Origin: VGJW01 sp035285595
GTDB taxonomy: Bacteria; Cyanobacteriota; Sericytochromatia; S15B-MN24; VGJW01
NCBI GenBank assembly: GCA_035285595.1
Contig: JAYKGV010000062.1
Location: 1-64,000, forward strand
Length of the DNA: 64,000 nucleotides
Direction of reading: 5' to 3'
This document shows positions 33,689-43,246 of the stretch, in pieces. A program made the translations under genes and the position numbers. Each line of letters opens with the position of its first letter. Position 1 is the first letter of the stretch. A model generated the notes under the pieces. It was not told the origin of the DNA, did no database searches, and saw nothing but the letters and a program-made list of their open reading frames with translations.

Positions 33689-34642
33689 ATGATCACCGTA
33701 CCTGCACAACAAGACCTTCCGACCCGCCATCTGGGCCGCACAGGACTTCAGGTGCCGGTGTTGTCCTTCGGGGGCTGGGCCATCGGCGGCAATGACCACG
33801 GCAACTCTTATGGCCCTGTGGACGACGATGCGAGCCGTGCGGCGTTGGAGAGGGCCTGGGAGCTTGGCTGTCGTCTGGTGGAAACGGCAGATGTCTATGG
33901 CCACGGACATTCAGAGGCCCTTGTCGGCGAGGTGCTGGGTCATCGCCCGGAGGTCTTGTTCGCCACAAAGGTAGGTGCAGACTTTTACAGTCAGCTGGAC
34001 AGCGTCAAGCTCAACTTTTATCCCAGCTATATCAGGTTTGCGCTCGAAAAAAGCCTCAAGCGACTGCGCCGCTCCGCGATTGACCTGTACATGCTGCACA
34101 ATCCACCACCGCAGGTCACAGGTGACGTGCGGCTGTACGAGACGCTCGAGCAGCTTCGGCAGGAAGGCCTCGTCCGCCATTACGGCGTGTCGATCCATCA
34201 GATGCAGGAGGGACTCGATGCCATCAAAACGGGAGCACCGGACTTCCTGCTCGTCTCTTACAATCTGTTGCACCGTGCCGCAGAGCAACAGCTGCTGGAT
34301 GCGGCACGAGATGCCGGGGTAGGCATCATCGTACGTGAGGCACTGGCCAACGGTTTCCTGGCCGGCCGCAAGGAGGGCTTCCATCGCTGGCCCCATGGGG
34401 ATATCCGGCACTTGTGGCCCGCACAGTACGTGGCGGAAAGGGCCCGTGCCGCAGAAAGTTGGCGCCATCTGGAACAGCAAGGTCTGACGCTGGCGCAAGC
34501 GGCTCTGCAGTTTCCGCTGACCCACCCTGGGGTCAGCACCGTATCGGTGGGCTGCAAGACCGTGGCCCAGGTCGAGGAGAATTTCACCGCCCTCTCGCGC
34601 CTGCTGCCCACCGAGGCCTTTCGAGAACCTGCCCGCGCGTGA
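33689..34642 (+). CDS. Aldo/keto reductase
   Basis: A 317-residue NADPH-dependent oxidoreductase with a TIM-barrel fold. The start LPTRHLGRTGLQVPVLSFGGWAIGG is typical. The catalytic Asp-Tyr pair lies in ETADVYGHGHSEALVGEVL, Lys in FATKVGADF, and the His position in LYMLHNPPP; SVGCKTVAQVEENF binds the cofactor phosphate. Substrate unknown. It is separated from pgeF by nine bases and coupled to the phosphodiesterase gene downstream by GTGA. Confidence 0.92.
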   Translation: MITVPAQQDLPTRHLGRTGLQVPVLSFGGWAIGGNDHGNSYGPVDDDASRAALERAWELGCRLVETADVYGHGHSEALVGEVLGHRPEVLFATKVGADFYSQLDSVKLNFYPSYIRFALEKSLKRLRRSAIDLYMLHNPPPQVTGDVRLYETLEQLRQEGLVRHYGVSIHQMQEGLDAIKTGAPDFLLVSYNLLHRAAEQQLLDAARDAGVGIIVREALANGFLAGRKEGFHRWPHGDIRHLWPAQYVAERARAAESWRHLEQQGLTLAQAALQFPLTHPGVSTVSVGCKTVAQVEENFTALSRLLPTEAFREPARA

Positions 34643-34668
34643 GGCGACGTCCGGCTTGGGGAAGTCGA

Positions 34669-35388
34669 GTGTCGCCAAACCCACTGGTGATCGGGCATCG
34701 AGGCCTGGGCCAAACACCGGCGCACGGTGAAAATTTGGCCTCCAGCCTGACGGGAGGCTGGAAACAAGGTCTCAGGGTCGTCGAGTGTGATATCCGGAAG
34801 ACAGCCGACGGGACCTGGCTCGTGCACCATGACGCCACACGCGAGAGAACCCACGGGCCTCGTATCGCCGTCTCGGACCTCGACTGGCAGACTGCGCCAC
34901 CCTGGGATCGTGAGCCACCGCCTACGTTGCCAGAGCTTCTGAGTGAAGTCAGGCGGGGCAGAGGGCTGGTCATCGAGCTTAAGCCCGATCCCTCTCACGA
35001 TATGGAAACACTGACCCAATTGGGCGAGGTCCTGGCCGGGGCACCATCCCCTGAGGAACTCATGCTGATCAGCTTCGAGCCGGGCTTGCTGCTCCACATG
35101 CGCCGGATCCTGCCGTGGATTCCCCTTGGCATGCTGGAGGCGTCTCCATCCGCCCATCCTCATCCCGGCCTCGAAGCCGTCGAGGCAGACGCCTGGTGGC
35201 CGCCGGTCGCAGCCTTCGAGGCAAAGATGGTGGCCGAGGTCCAACGTACAGGACGGATGGTGGTGGCGTGGACCGTCCGTACCGACGAGGCATGCCGGGC
35301 CATGGAGGCCGCCGGGGTGGATGGATTCGGTTCCGATGATCCCTTGCAACACGCATCCTTGCTTCGAGGTGAACCACCTACGAGGTGA
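34669..35388 (+). CDS. Glycerophosphodiester phosphodiesterase
   Basis: A protein of about 239 residues that should hydrolyse glycerophosphodiesters to glycerol-3-phosphate and an alcohol. Motifs are LVIGHRGLGQ, ENLASSLTGGWKQG, VECDIRKTADGTWLVHHD (metal and catalytic residues) and LVIELKPDP; MVVAWTVRTDE and VDGFGSDDP close the barrel. No signal peptide, so cytoplasmic. GTG at 34669 has GGGGAAG six bases upstream; an alternative GTG at 34639 overlaps the previous stop (GTGA) and adds ten basic residues. Confidence 0.9.
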   Translation: MSPNPLVIGHRGLGQTPAHGENLASSLTGGWKQGLRVVECDIRKTADGTWLVHHDATRERTHGPRIAVSDLDWQTAPPWDREPPPTLPELLSEVRRGRGLVIELKPDPSHDMETLTQLGEVLAGAPSPEELMLISFEPGLLLHMRRILPWIPLGMLEASPSAHPHPGLEAVEADAWWPPVAAFEAKMVAEVQRTGRMVVAWTVRTDEACRAMEAAGVDGFGSDDPLQHASLLRGEPPTR

Positions 35389-35607
35389 AAGAGCAGAAAT
35401 AGGGTATGGATCGGATTGGCTTTCCAGCCCCAGTCTCTACCACGGAGTACCCATGCCCTCGCAAGTGCCGCACATCAAGACCCGACCCGTCGCTCACGCC
35501 GGCCTGCGCCGAGCCTTCCGTCATCGTATTGCTGCGCGGGGCGGTCGCCGCCACCTGGCGAGCGGGGTCTTGAAACTGAGTCTTCCCGGCACGCCTCCAC
35601 CCCGCGA

Positions 35608-37608
35608 GTGAGCCCTCTGCGCCTTCCGAGCGGGCGACCTCTCCGGCTCTGGCTCTTTCTGTTGCTGCTGTTCGCGATGCTGATTCCCGTCGGGCTATCC
35701 AGCATGGCCTCGATCTGGCAGCACCGCAAAGAACTTGCCCGTATCGAGGCGAGCAGCCTGGAGCAAGCGATGGGAATGGCGCGCCTCGCGGAGCGCTACC
35801 TCCTCTTTGCGATGGCTCAAGCGAACCAGGCCGTCGAGGCACGACCCGTAGCTTCGTTAGCCAAGAGCTCGGAGTTGGCTCGCGTGGTCGGGGAGCATCC
35901 GATTGTCGCCGCAGTCGACAGTTATGACCCCAGCGGGCGGTTCCTGGCTTCGTCATGGCCGGGGGAAGTACGCACGACCCCCGCAGAAGATGAGGCCTTG
36001 GCTCGAGTCCTGGAGCAAGGAAAGCCTGCGGCGAGTCCCTACTTCGTCTCTCCGCGACTCCAACGCCCGGTGGTCGCCTTGGTCATCCCTGTACGAAACG
36101 ACGCGGGCAAACTGCTTGTCCTGTGCAGATTGACTTTGGGACTGGAATTTCTGCTGGAAGAAATCACCCACAAAAACAAGGCCTCCGGACGCTTCTATCT
36201 GTTCCTCGTGGACCAACGGGGAACGCTTATCGCAGCTCAGAACTTCCTTCCCGGCCGAAACTTGCAGAACCTGAAACCCGTGAGCTTACTCCTGTCAGGT
36301 CAGACAGGAACCATCAAGTACGTCTCTACATTCTTTGGTGATGTGGTCGACGGCGAGGAGCGCCTCGGAGCCTATCGACATGTCGGAAATACCGGCTGGG
36401 GGATTGTGGTCAGCCACCCATCAGCCTCTATTGGTACTCCCGTGCTTCGAGATCTCCGCACGACCCTGCTCACCATCACGCTCTCGGGCATCATCAGCAT
36501 ATTGTTGGCACTGGGAGCGGGACGCTGGCTCCTTGAACCCCTCGAGAACCTGGCGCGACGCATGGATCAGGCAGCCTCACTCCCTGCATTCAGGTCTGGA
36601 ATCACGTTGGACCACGCACACGGAGTAACCGAATACCGACAACTGGAAAGGGCCTATGCCAGCCTCACGGACCGAATTCACGCACAATTCGAACAACTTG
36701 CCGAGGCAAACGACCGGCTTGGGACTCTCGTGCGCGAGCGTACACGAGCATTGGAGGAAGCCAATACCAGCCTGCAGGAGCGAAGCGTGGCCCTCTCGGA
36801 GGCAAACGAAAGGCTGATCGGGCTCGTGACGGAACTTCGCCGAATGGACGCCCTACAATCGGATTTCCTTGCCAATGTCAGCCACGAACTTCGAACACCT
36901 ATCACCTTCATCACGGCCTACGGCTCCAGCCTGGAAGACGGTCTTTTAGGTCCCCTGACCCATGCACAGGCCGAGGCCGTAGCTTTCATGCTTGAGGGAG
37001 CATCACGTCTCACCAGTCTCGTGGACGACTTGCTCGACCTCAACCGCCTCGAATCCGGTGTGCTTGCCCTGCACATCGAAGCCTTGTCTCCTCGCCCCCT
37101 TGTCGAAGGAGTAGTGGCGGCCATGCGTCCGATTGCCAATCGCAAGACTCAACGTCTGGTGTCCGCGATTGCACCTGACCTGCCCGATCTACTGGGCGAT
37201 CCCGAGCGCCTTGCCCAGATCCTACGCAACCTGCTGTCCAATGCATTCAAGTTCACCCCCGAAGGACTCGGCATCACCGTCCGGGCCTACCACGACGACA
37301 ACCGTGGGATCATCGAGGTCAAGGACGAGGGCATTGGCATTCCGGAGGCGGCTCTGCCCCATCTTTTCGAGCGCTTCTACCAAGTCGATGCCTCCTCGAC
37401 CAAGGCTTACTCCGGGGCAGGCATTGGCCTGAACATCGTCCGGCAGCTGACCGAGATGATGAACGGCACCGTCACGATCCAATCCACGGAAGGCGTCGGC
37501 ACCACGGTACGGATATCCTTGCCTCTGGCCCCGGTTGCACAGGCTGCAGCAATAAGGAGCGAACCGGCTGTCGGTGCATGGATTCCCTTCGGGGGTCCCG
37601 TCACATGA
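35608..37608 (+). CDS. Membrane sensor histidine kinase with extracytoplasmic sensor domain
   Basis: A 666-residue kinase from a GTG start. Order: membrane helix (residues 13-33), a large extracytoplasmic domain of Cache type (40-280), second helix (about 286-306), HAMP-like linker, coiled coil (350-410), then HisKA with His426 in SDFLANVSHELRTP. The ATPase domain follows, with NLLSNAFKFTPEG, DEGIGIPEAALPHLFERF and GAGIGLNIVRQL. The ligand is unknown. The start is uncertain because no ribosome-binding site is obvious; an ATG at 35416 would add 64 residues of no clear structure. It overlaps the response regulator by four bases (ATGA). Confidence 0.92.
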   Translation: MSPLRLPSGRPLRLWLFLLLLFAMLIPVGLSSMASIWQHRKELARIEASSLEQAMGMARLAERYLLFAMAQANQAVEARPVASLAKSSELARVVGEHPIVAAVDSYDPSGRFLASSWPGEVRTTPAEDEALARVLEQGKPAASPYFVSPRLQRPVVALVIPVRNDAGKLLVLCRLTLGLEFLLEEITHKNKASGRFYLFLVDQRGTLIAAQNFLPGRNLQNLKPVSLLLSGQTGTIKYVSTFFGDVVDGEERLGAYRHVGNTGWGIVVSHPSASIGTPVLRDLRTTLLTITLSGIISILLALGAGRWLLEPLENLARRMDQAASLPAFRSGITLDHAHGVTEYRQLERAYASLTDRIHAQFEQLAEANDRLGTLVRERTRALEEANTSLQERSVALSEANERLIGLVTELRRMDALQSDFLANVSHELRTPITFITAYGSSLEDGLLGPLTHAQAEAVAFMLEGASRLTSLVDDLLDLNRLESGVLALHIEALSPRPLVEGVVAAMRPIANRKTQRLVSAIAPDLPDLLGDPERLAQILRNLLSNAFKFTPEGLGITVRAYHDDNRGIIEVKDEGIGIPEAALPHLFERFYQVDASSTKAYSGAGIGLNIVRQLTEMMNGTVTIQSTEGVGTTVRISLPLAPVAQAAAIRSEPAVGAWIPFGGPVT

Positions 37609-38027
37609 CGCCGCTACGCGTCCTCATCGTCGAAGACGAGCCCATCACCCTTCAGGCTCTGGTCCTGATCGTGCGTTCCTTGGGCTGCGAACCCGCGGCC
37701 GCCGCCACAGCCGAGGAGGGGCTGAACCTCGCCCTTTCAAGTCCACACCCCGACTTCGCCCTGATTGATCTCAAACTTCAAGGAAGCGCTTATGACGGAC
37801 TGGAGCTCATTCGCCGCCTTGTGGGCCATCCTGATCTGAGTAAGATGAAGACCGTGGCCCATACGGCCTCGGTTTCGGAAGATCAGCGCAAGGCGGCCCG
37901 ACACGCCGGGGCTTGCGGAATCCTGCTGAAACCATTTAGAACCAGAGATGTTGCGGCCGCTCTGAATCTGTCGATCCCGACGAGACCAATCAGTGGAAAC
38001 GGCGAGGATTCACTGGCCGGCCGTTGA
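37605..38027 (+). CDS. Single-domain response regulator
   Basis: A 140-residue receiver-only protein. Acidic residues Glu10-Asp11 in LIVEDEPITL, phospho-acceptor Asp55 in ALIDLKLQG, Thr in VAHTASVS and Lys in ILLKPFRTRD form the complete phosphorylation site. No output domain is attached, so it must act by protein contact or pass phosphate on. It is coupled to the histidine kinase gene upstream. Its 3' end overlaps the facing peptidase gene by 38 bases. Confidence 0.92.
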   Translation: MTPLRVLIVEDEPITLQALVLIVRSLGCEPAAAATAEEGLNLALSSPHPDFALIDLKLQGSAYDGLELIRRLVGHPDLSKMKTVAHTASVSEDQRKAARHAGACGILLKPFRTRDVAAALNLSIPTRPISGNGEDSLAGR

Positions 38028-39261
38028 CACGGACTTCGTAATGTAGGTGAGGCCCTGTCGTACGGCCTGTCATACCCACATTCGCAATGACATCTCCGGC
38101 TTCGACCGTCTGGCCTTGAGCGACGTGGATCCGGCTAGCATGGGCATAACGGGTGTGGACACCGCCTCCATGGTCAATTTCAACCATCTTGCCATACGCG
38201 CCGTCCCACCCCGTGGCGACGACCACGCCGTCCCGGGCCGCCCTGATCGGCGTTCCCACGGGTGAGGTGATATCAAGTCCGGGATGAAAATGTGCCCCGC
38301 GAGGGCCAAAACTGCTCGAGACCGACCGCCGAGCCATGGGCCAGTGGAAAGCTTGACCAATGGCCCGTCCCACATCCTCGAACAAGCCACGATGCGTCAC
38401 CGTCACACGGCGTGGACGAGGAGCGACCGTTCCTTCGAGAGAAGGCACGAACACCGCCTTGCCTTGACGAAGCTTCCTGACGTCAGGATTGTACTTGAAG
38501 AATTCGGACCTCTCTACGCTGTGGCGCCGCAGCAGCGCACCCAAGGTTTCCCCTCGGGTCACGACGTGATAAAAACCGTTCACCGGAGGAATGGTAAGTT
38601 CTCGTCCGATTTGCAGAATGGTGCCAGAGTTGATGCCGTTGGACAAGTGGATACTCCGGACCTTGAGACCGAAACGCCGGGCGATTTTCTCGGCGGTATC
38701 GCCCTTACGAACCTTCACTTTGCGGGGTCCCACGACTGGCACCACATCACTCCCCAGGCGAGAGGCCGTCCGTTGGCCGGGAGATCCCGGAGCGACACTT
38801 GCGACCTGCACAGGGGCCTCCGTGGGAACGACCGCCACAGACGGACCACGATCGGAGACCTTGACGGCAGATGAGCCCGACCCGGTCGCACTTCGATGGT
38901 CGGTCCCCTTCGCGACAACAAGAGCCAGGGAAGACAACGCCACGACCGCCACTGCAGTGGCAGTCCACTTGTCCTGGAGCCTCCGACGATCTCTCGCTGC
39001 ACGCCAATCCGTGGAGGTCCTGAAGACGGGCAGGTCACCCGACGAAACCTCGACTCCCGCCGCCAAAGCGGGATGGACTCCCGCGGCGGGTGGCCGCCAA
39101 CGGCCCCGAAACAGAAGGGAAACCGGCCCGCGCGAAGCGGCGCGCCTCAGGCCGCCCCAGTTAAGAGGCACGTCACGATTCCCGGCGTCCTGGAATCGAA
39201 GGGCACCCAGGACGGGGAGATCATCAGAATCGCTGGAGCGAAGCGTCGTGGTAGCTGGCAT
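37990..39261 (-). CDS. LysM and M23 peptidoglycan endopeptidase, membrane-anchored
   Basis: A 423-residue protein with an unusually long N-terminal cytoplasmic region (about 100 residues), one membrane helix (ATAVAVVALSSLALVVA), two LysM-type repeats (VRKGDTAEKIARRFGL and VVTRGETLGALLRRHSV) and a C-terminal M23 domain. Zinc and catalytic residues lie in HFHPGLDIT and GPHLHYEVRVNG. M23 enzymes cut peptide cross-links, and LysM binds glycan. The complete zinc motif predicts activity. It ends inside the facing response regulator gene. The role may be wall remodelling; the long cytoplasmic tail could receive a signal. Confidence 0.9.
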   Translation of the reverse strand: MPATTTLRSSDSDDLPVLGALRFQDAGNRDVPLNWGGLRRAASRGPVSLLFRGRWRPPAAGVHPALAAGVEVSSGDLPVFRTSTDWRAARDRRRLQDKWTATAVAVVALSSLALVVAKGTDHRSATGSGSSAVKVSDRGPSVAVVPTEAPVQVASVAPGSPGQRTASRLGSDVVPVVGPRKVKVRKGDTAEKIARRFGLKVRSIHLSNGINSGTILQIGRELTIPPVNGFYHVVTRGETLGALLRRHSVERSEFFKYNPDVRKLRQGKAVFVPSLEGTVAPRPRRVTVTHRGLFEDVGRAIGQAFHWPMARRSVSSSFGPRGAHFHPGLDITSPVGTPIRAARDGVVVATGWDGAYGKMVEIDHGGGVHTRYAHASRIHVAQGQTVEAGDVIANVGMTGRTTGPHLHYEVRVNGRPVNPRRFH

Positions 39262-39339
39262 GTCGGGATACTCGGAAACTGACCCTCGGCAAGGGCCCGC
39301 TCAACCGTCCCGTCAGGTTAACAGGTACAAAACAGTCCG

Positions 39340-39807
39340 TCAAACGGCCCGTTCGGGAAGCCCGGACTCGTGGGCACGGGCCTGATGGACTAAGCGCCGC
39401 AGCATGCGCCGGATGGTGGTCGCCTCGTCCCGGCGTGGCTCCGTGACACGTCGCGTCGTACGCCCTGTCCCAGACTGCGGGGCCTCGGAAAGCAAAGCGC
39501 GGTACTCGGCAAGCTTGTCCTCTTGCCCCTCCACAAAATCAAGCCGCCACACCCGTGCGTGACCGCGTATTTCCCAATGCACGAGAACCTCGACAGGTCC
39601 CGATCCACAGGGAAGCGTCAACTTCAGGGGTTCAAAACCATGCCAAGCCACGGGCGAATGGGACAGGAAGACCAGACCGTGCTCATCCAGCTCGGTCGAC
39701 ACACCCCGGTACGACACAGATTCGTCGGGTGCCGAAAGTGACAGCGGCAGTTGCAGCCGACCGGCGCGCGGGATCCCGAAGGAAGATGCAAACATGCCGT
39801 CCAGCAT
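39340..39807 (-). CDS. Small protein of unknown function, possibly PilZ-like
   Basis: A 155-residue soluble protein. The first 100 residues form likely beta strands (AGRLQLPLSLSAPD, VSYRGVSTELDEHGLVFLS, LKLTLPCGSGPVEVLVHWEIR), a pattern that recalls PilZ domains, but the RxxxR and DxSxxG signature is not clear, so cyclic-di-GMP binding cannot be claimed. The last 50 residues are basic and helical (TGRTTRRVTEPRRDE and on). An internal ATG at 39795 is an alternative start. It lies between the M23 peptidase and the transaldolase genes, all on the minus strand. Confidence 0.55.
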   Translation of the reverse strand: MLDGMFASSFGIPRAGRLQLPLSLSAPDESVSYRGVSTELDEHGLVFLSHSPVAWHGFEPLKLTLPCGSGPVEVLVHWEIRGHARVWRLDFVEGQEDKLAEYRALLSEAPQSGTGRTTRRVTEPRRDEATTIRRMLRRLVHQARAHESGLPERAV

Positions 39808-39865
39808 GCCTGAATCTGCTTGGCCAGGCTGAGACGGCCGTCACGCCTTGGGGAACGCGAAGGGC

Positions 39866-40525
39866 CTAGACGACAGCAACAGCTTTTCGATGCTGCTCCC
39901 AATCCTTGAGGAATTTCTCGACACCCACGTCCGTCAACGGATGCTGGTACAACTGTTCAAGGATCTTGAAGGGCATCGTGCAGATGTGGGCCCCAAGCAG
40001 TGCGGCTTGAGCTACGTGCCGCGGATGGCGCACCGAGGCCACCAGAACCTCCGTGGCCATGCCATAGTGGCGGAACATCTGGAGAATCTCAGCAATCAGG
40101 GCCATGCCGTCCTGCCCTACGTCATCGACCCGACCGACGAAGGGACTCACCATGGTTGCGCCGGCCTTGGCCGCAAGCAGTGCCTGATTCACACTGAAGC
40201 AAAGCGTGACATTGGTCTTGATGCCCTCGGAAGCGCAAGACCGCACCGCGCGAAGACCTTCGGGGGTCAGCGGCAGCTTTACCACGACATTGGGAGCCCA
40301 GGTCACGAAGCGTCGGGCCTCGGCCATCATCCCGTCGTGATCAAGACTTATGGCTTCCGCACTCACGGGGCCCGAACACAAGGCGACGATCTCGCGAATC
40401 AAGGACTCGTGATCCACCCCCTCCTTCATCACGAGAGAGGGATTGGTCGTGACCCCATCAAGCATGCCCAAATCGGCGGCCTTGCGGATCTCGGCAACAT
40501 TGCCCGTATCAAGGAAGAACTTCAT
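39866..40525 (-). CDS. tal: Transaldolase-family enzyme (small FSA/TalC type)
   Basis: A 219-residue Schiff-base aldolase of the small transaldolase group. MKFFLDTGNVAEIRKAADLG, DGVTTNPSLVMKEG and the lysine-bearing VVVKLPLTPEGL (Lys83), followed by TNVTLCFSVNQALLA and VSPFVGRVDDVG, are diagnostic. It should act in the non-oxidative pentose phosphate pathway; fructose-6-phosphate aldolase activity is possible for this subfamily. ATG at 40525 is used because the family N-terminus is MKFF and AGGA lies upstream. Confidence 0.93.
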   Translation of the reverse strand: MKFFLDTGNVAEIRKAADLGMLDGVTTNPSLVMKEGVDHESLIREIVALCSGPVSAEAISLDHDGMMAEARRFVTWAPNVVVKLPLTPEGLRAVRSCASEGIKTNVTLCFSVNQALLAAKAGATMVSPFVGRVDDVGQDGMALIAEILQMFRHYGMATEVLVASVRHPRHVAQAALLGAHICTMPFKILEQLYQHPLTDVGVEKFLKDWEQHRKAVAVV

Positions 40526-40567
40526 GGACACCATCCTACTTCATCCCACCGGGGATGCACCGCCGCC

Positions 40568-41137
40568 TCAATAACCTGGATATCCCCCGGGCATCCCAGG
40601 CACTTGAGACTGGGGCGGGGTCACACCAGAGGTCGCCCCGTCGAGAATCGTGACGGTGGCACCATCGATCTTCCAGTGCTTGTCGGTGAACTGTTCGACC
40701 TGGACCGCACCCGCAGCAACCTCGACCTGCCGGGTCTGGACCCGATCCGCAAGAGCCACCCCACTATCGGTGAACTGGACCTTGAGGGTCCCACGCAGGG
40801 GGACCTGGGAAGAGTTGCGGATCTCCACGTAAGCCACCTTGGTACCCACCAGGCCGAAAATCATCCCGTTGTCGAACTTGGTCAAGGTCGCCTGTAGACG
40901 AGGCATCGGCAGCAAGGGCGTGGCAACGGGAACTGAGGCTGGTGGGGGGGTGATGGCTCCTCCACCGGGAAAGACGACCGGAGCAGTGGACGGAGCCACC
41001 TGGGTCGGCTGGCGATAACCCGCAGGCAAACTCCCCCCGGCCGGCACCTGGGTGGCCACCTCGACCTTGCCGCAGCCCACCGCCAGCAAAGGCCACGCCA
41101 CCAAGCCAACGAGAACAGGATGAGCCTGGATCTTCAT
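40568..41137 (-). CDS. Lipoprotein of unknown function
   Basis: A 189-residue protein with a lipoprotein signal (PVLVGLVAWPLLAVGC). A proline-rich spacer (VPAGGSLPAGYRQPTQVAPS onward) leads to a beta-sandwich-like part (MIFGLVGTKVAYVEIRNSS, PLRGTLKVQFTDSGV) that looks like a FxLYD- or Ig-like fold. It ends in a Gly/Pro tail (GMPGGYPGY). The ATG at 41137 places the lipobox correctly; the frame upstream is not signal-like. Function unknown. Confidence 0.65.
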   Translation of the reverse strand: MKIQAHPVLVGLVAWPLLAVGCGKVEVATQVPAGGSLPAGYRQPTQVAPSTAPVVFPGGGAITPPPASVPVATPLLPMPRLQATLTKFDNGMIFGLVGTKVAYVEIRNSSQVPLRGTLKVQFTDSGVALADRVQTRQVEVAAGAVQVEQFTDKHWKIDGATVTILDGATSGVTPPQSQVPGMPGGYPGY

Positions 41138-41328
41138 GCCATGGTCATCGCCGTGGCCAAGCCCGTTCCTGCCCAAACTCAAGTTAAAAACCATCGAAAT
41201 CAAGGTTAATCCGACCTACCGACAGCCAGAACCCACGGCTTGAAATCTCCCGGACGGGGTACATAGCGGGGCGAAACCCCGGGCAAACGGTGGCGTCGGG
41301 GGGGGCGAGACAGGAACGGGCGGTACGT

Positions 41329-42576
41329 ATGGGCAAGGTCGCGCTGGTCCTCACGGGCGGTGTGGCCAAGGGAGCCTACGAGGCCGGGGTCATCCAAGCG
41401 CTTGCGGAGCGGCAGGTGATACCCGACGTCATCGTCGGTATTTCCGCAGGTGCCATCAACGGGACTTTCGCGGCCAGTGCCATCGCGTACGGGAATTTTC
41501 GCCCAGAAGTTGTCGCCGAGGACCTCTGCTGGCTGTGGGAACACAAGGTCAACGCGCGGAACCTGTACGACGGGGGTCATCGGGCCCAGGATGTCGACGT
41601 GGCCCATCGTTCCCTCGCCAGTCTCTTCGGCCGGCTGGGCATCGACCCACTGAGACGTCAATACCTGCCGAGAATCGGCTGGGACACGCTCGTGGCGTTC
41701 GAGAAGCTGGTCCGTGGAGACTTCTCGTCGCTCATCTCCCATGACTTCCTGCAGAGCCTGCTGGATTCACGCTTGTTCCCGGTGCCCGACGTCGTCCGCG
41801 AGGTTACCTTGAGCGTGGTCACCACCAACCTGCAAGGTGCAACGGTCATGACGGCCGGAGATGACATCGATGCCCGCTTCTCCCACTACGAAGACTTTCG
41901 CTGGCGAAAAATGAGCCGTGCGGAGTGGGACGAATTCATCCCGAGGCTGAGCGATCGCATCTTGGCTTCGAGCTCTTTCCCCTTCGTCTTTCCCCCGAGG
42001 CGCATCGACCACGAGGATGGTGCCCATAGGCTGCATGTCGACGGGGGCATGATGGACTGTGCGCCTGTCGGCAGAGCCATACGGATGGACCCTGAGGTCG
42101 ATACAGTGCTGGTCTCCCTGGGGTCGACCATTCTCGGCGAGGATCTCGAGATGGAGGCTTCTCTGCCGAATATGATCGCACGCGTGATGACCATCATGGC
42201 CGGCCGGTTCATCATCGCCAACTACAGGAAGGTCATCCGGGTCAATCGCCAACTGGAGGCCTTGGCACCCTTTCTTGAACGGGACAACCGCGGCAAGGCG
42301 CGACGCACACGCAAAAACGAAGAGCTCTGCAAGGCAGCGGGCTTCCGTGGACTGGACGACTTCTTGTCGCGCAGGGTGGTGCGCCTGATCCCCATCTCAC
42401 CCCCGGGTGGATTGACAGGCGGAGTCTTCGACGGTTTCTTCAAGCCCGCCTTGCTTCGCGAATATATTGCCCAGGGCTACAAGGACACGCTCGCGGCTCT
42501 GCCAGAGGACGACCCACTCGTTCAGGGTGTGGAACCATCTCCGGCGCGAAATCGTCGTTCCCGCCCCAAGGCTTGA
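41329..42576 (+). CDS. Patatin-like phospholipase
   Basis: A 415-residue lipolytic enzyme. VLTGGVAKGAYEAGVIQAL gives the oxyanion loop, VGISAGAING holds the nucleophile Ser39, and HVDGGMMDCAPV supplies the catalytic Asp. All three elements are intact, so activity on phospholipids or acyl glycerols is predicted. No signal peptide is seen, so the protein is cytoplasmic or exported by another route. The first base of the frame lies upstream at 41290 but the family N-terminus begins at 41329. It is followed ten bases later by a secreted protein. Confidence 0.9.
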   Translation: MGKVALVLTGGVAKGAYEAGVIQALAERQVIPDVIVGISAGAINGTFAASAIAYGNFRPEVVAEDLCWLWEHKVNARNLYDGGHRAQDVDVAHRSLASLFGRLGIDPLRRQYLPRIGWDTLVAFEKLVRGDFSSLISHDFLQSLLDSRLFPVPDVVREVTLSVVTTNLQGATVMTAGDDIDARFSHYEDFRWRKMSRAEWDEFIPRLSDRILASSSFPFVFPPRRIDHEDGAHRLHVDGGMMDCAPVGRAIRMDPEVDTVLVSLGSTILGEDLEMEASLPNMIARVMTIMAGRFIIANYRKVIRVNRQLEALAPFLERDNRGKARRTRKNEELCKAAGFRGLDDFLSRRVVRLIPISPPGGLTGGVFDGFFKPALLREYIAQGYKDTLAALPEDDPLVQGVEPSPARNRRSRPKA

Positions 42577-42586
42577 ACCCGAGGCC

Positions 42587-43237
42587 ATGAAGTACGTCCT
42601 GCTCGTGGGGCTTTCCATCGTTGTTGCGATGGCCACGACCCAGAGAGTAGCCGCTCAGGCGTGGCAGGAGAACTCCGCAACGGCCATAACCACGGAACCT
42701 CCCTCCTCCGTGACGGCCGACGAACCTGCGACGGCCCAGCCAGCCTCCCCATCGGTCGTCCCCATGGTTGCAGCCACGGTCTCCCCACCCGCATCCCCCG
42801 GAGAGACCGTCGCGGGCACGAAAGAAGAAGAGTCCTGGCCGGTGCCGGCCGTTGATTACGAGATTTCCTTCGAGTCTGTCCAAGGTCCGGGACTGCTCAG
42901 CTTGCCAGGAACGGGCTCGTTCAGGCTTGCGATCCGAAATCTCACGGCCACCCCATTCTCCGACCTAGGTCTCAGGTTCGTAGCGCTACGACCCATCGCC
43001 GGACTTCCGGCAACCGGTTCTGTGGCCCTGCCCCCGTTGCTACCGGGGGTGGAACAAGGGTTGCGCTGGGATCTGCAGGCCGAAGCCGGTGTCGGGGAGG
43101 GGGCTGCCCCCGGCGGTGAAGGGGAGGCCGAATCCATCGATTATGTTTTTGAATTCACCGGTGGTGGGGAGGCCTTTCTGCCGCCGTCTCGGGTACGCAT
43201 CAACCTGCAAACGCGCAAAGACCTGCCGAGCCCCTGA
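42587..43237 (+). CDS. Secreted protein of unknown function
   Basis: A 216-residue product with a signal peptide (MKYVLLVGLSIVVAMATTQRVAAQ). A 60-residue Ser/Thr/Pro/Ala-rich spacer precedes a beta-rich part (YEISFESVQGPGLLSLPGTG, FRLAIRNLTATPFSDLGL, YVFEFTGGGEAFLPPSRVRI) that looks like an Ig-like or adhesin fold. The start at 42587 is chosen because it begins the signal peptide. No enzymatic motif. Its neighbours, the patatin and Lgt genes, do not clarify the role. Confidence 0.6.
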   Translation: MKYVLLVGLSIVVAMATTQRVAAQAWQENSATAITTEPPSSVTADEPATAQPASPSVVPMVAATVSPPASPGETVAGTKEEESWPVPAVDYEISFESVQGPGLLSLPGTGSFRLAIRNLTATPFSDLGLRFVALRPIAGLPATGSVALPPLLPGVEQGLRWDLQAEAGVGEGAAPGGEGEAESIDYVFEFTGGGEAFLPPSRVRINLQTRKDLPSP

Positions 43238-43246
43238 ATCGCCCCG

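Noticed and set aside
39848..40897. Plus-strand frame of 349 codons
   Set aside because: Antisense to the transaldolase and the lipoprotein genes, rich in His and Gly as mirror frames often are.
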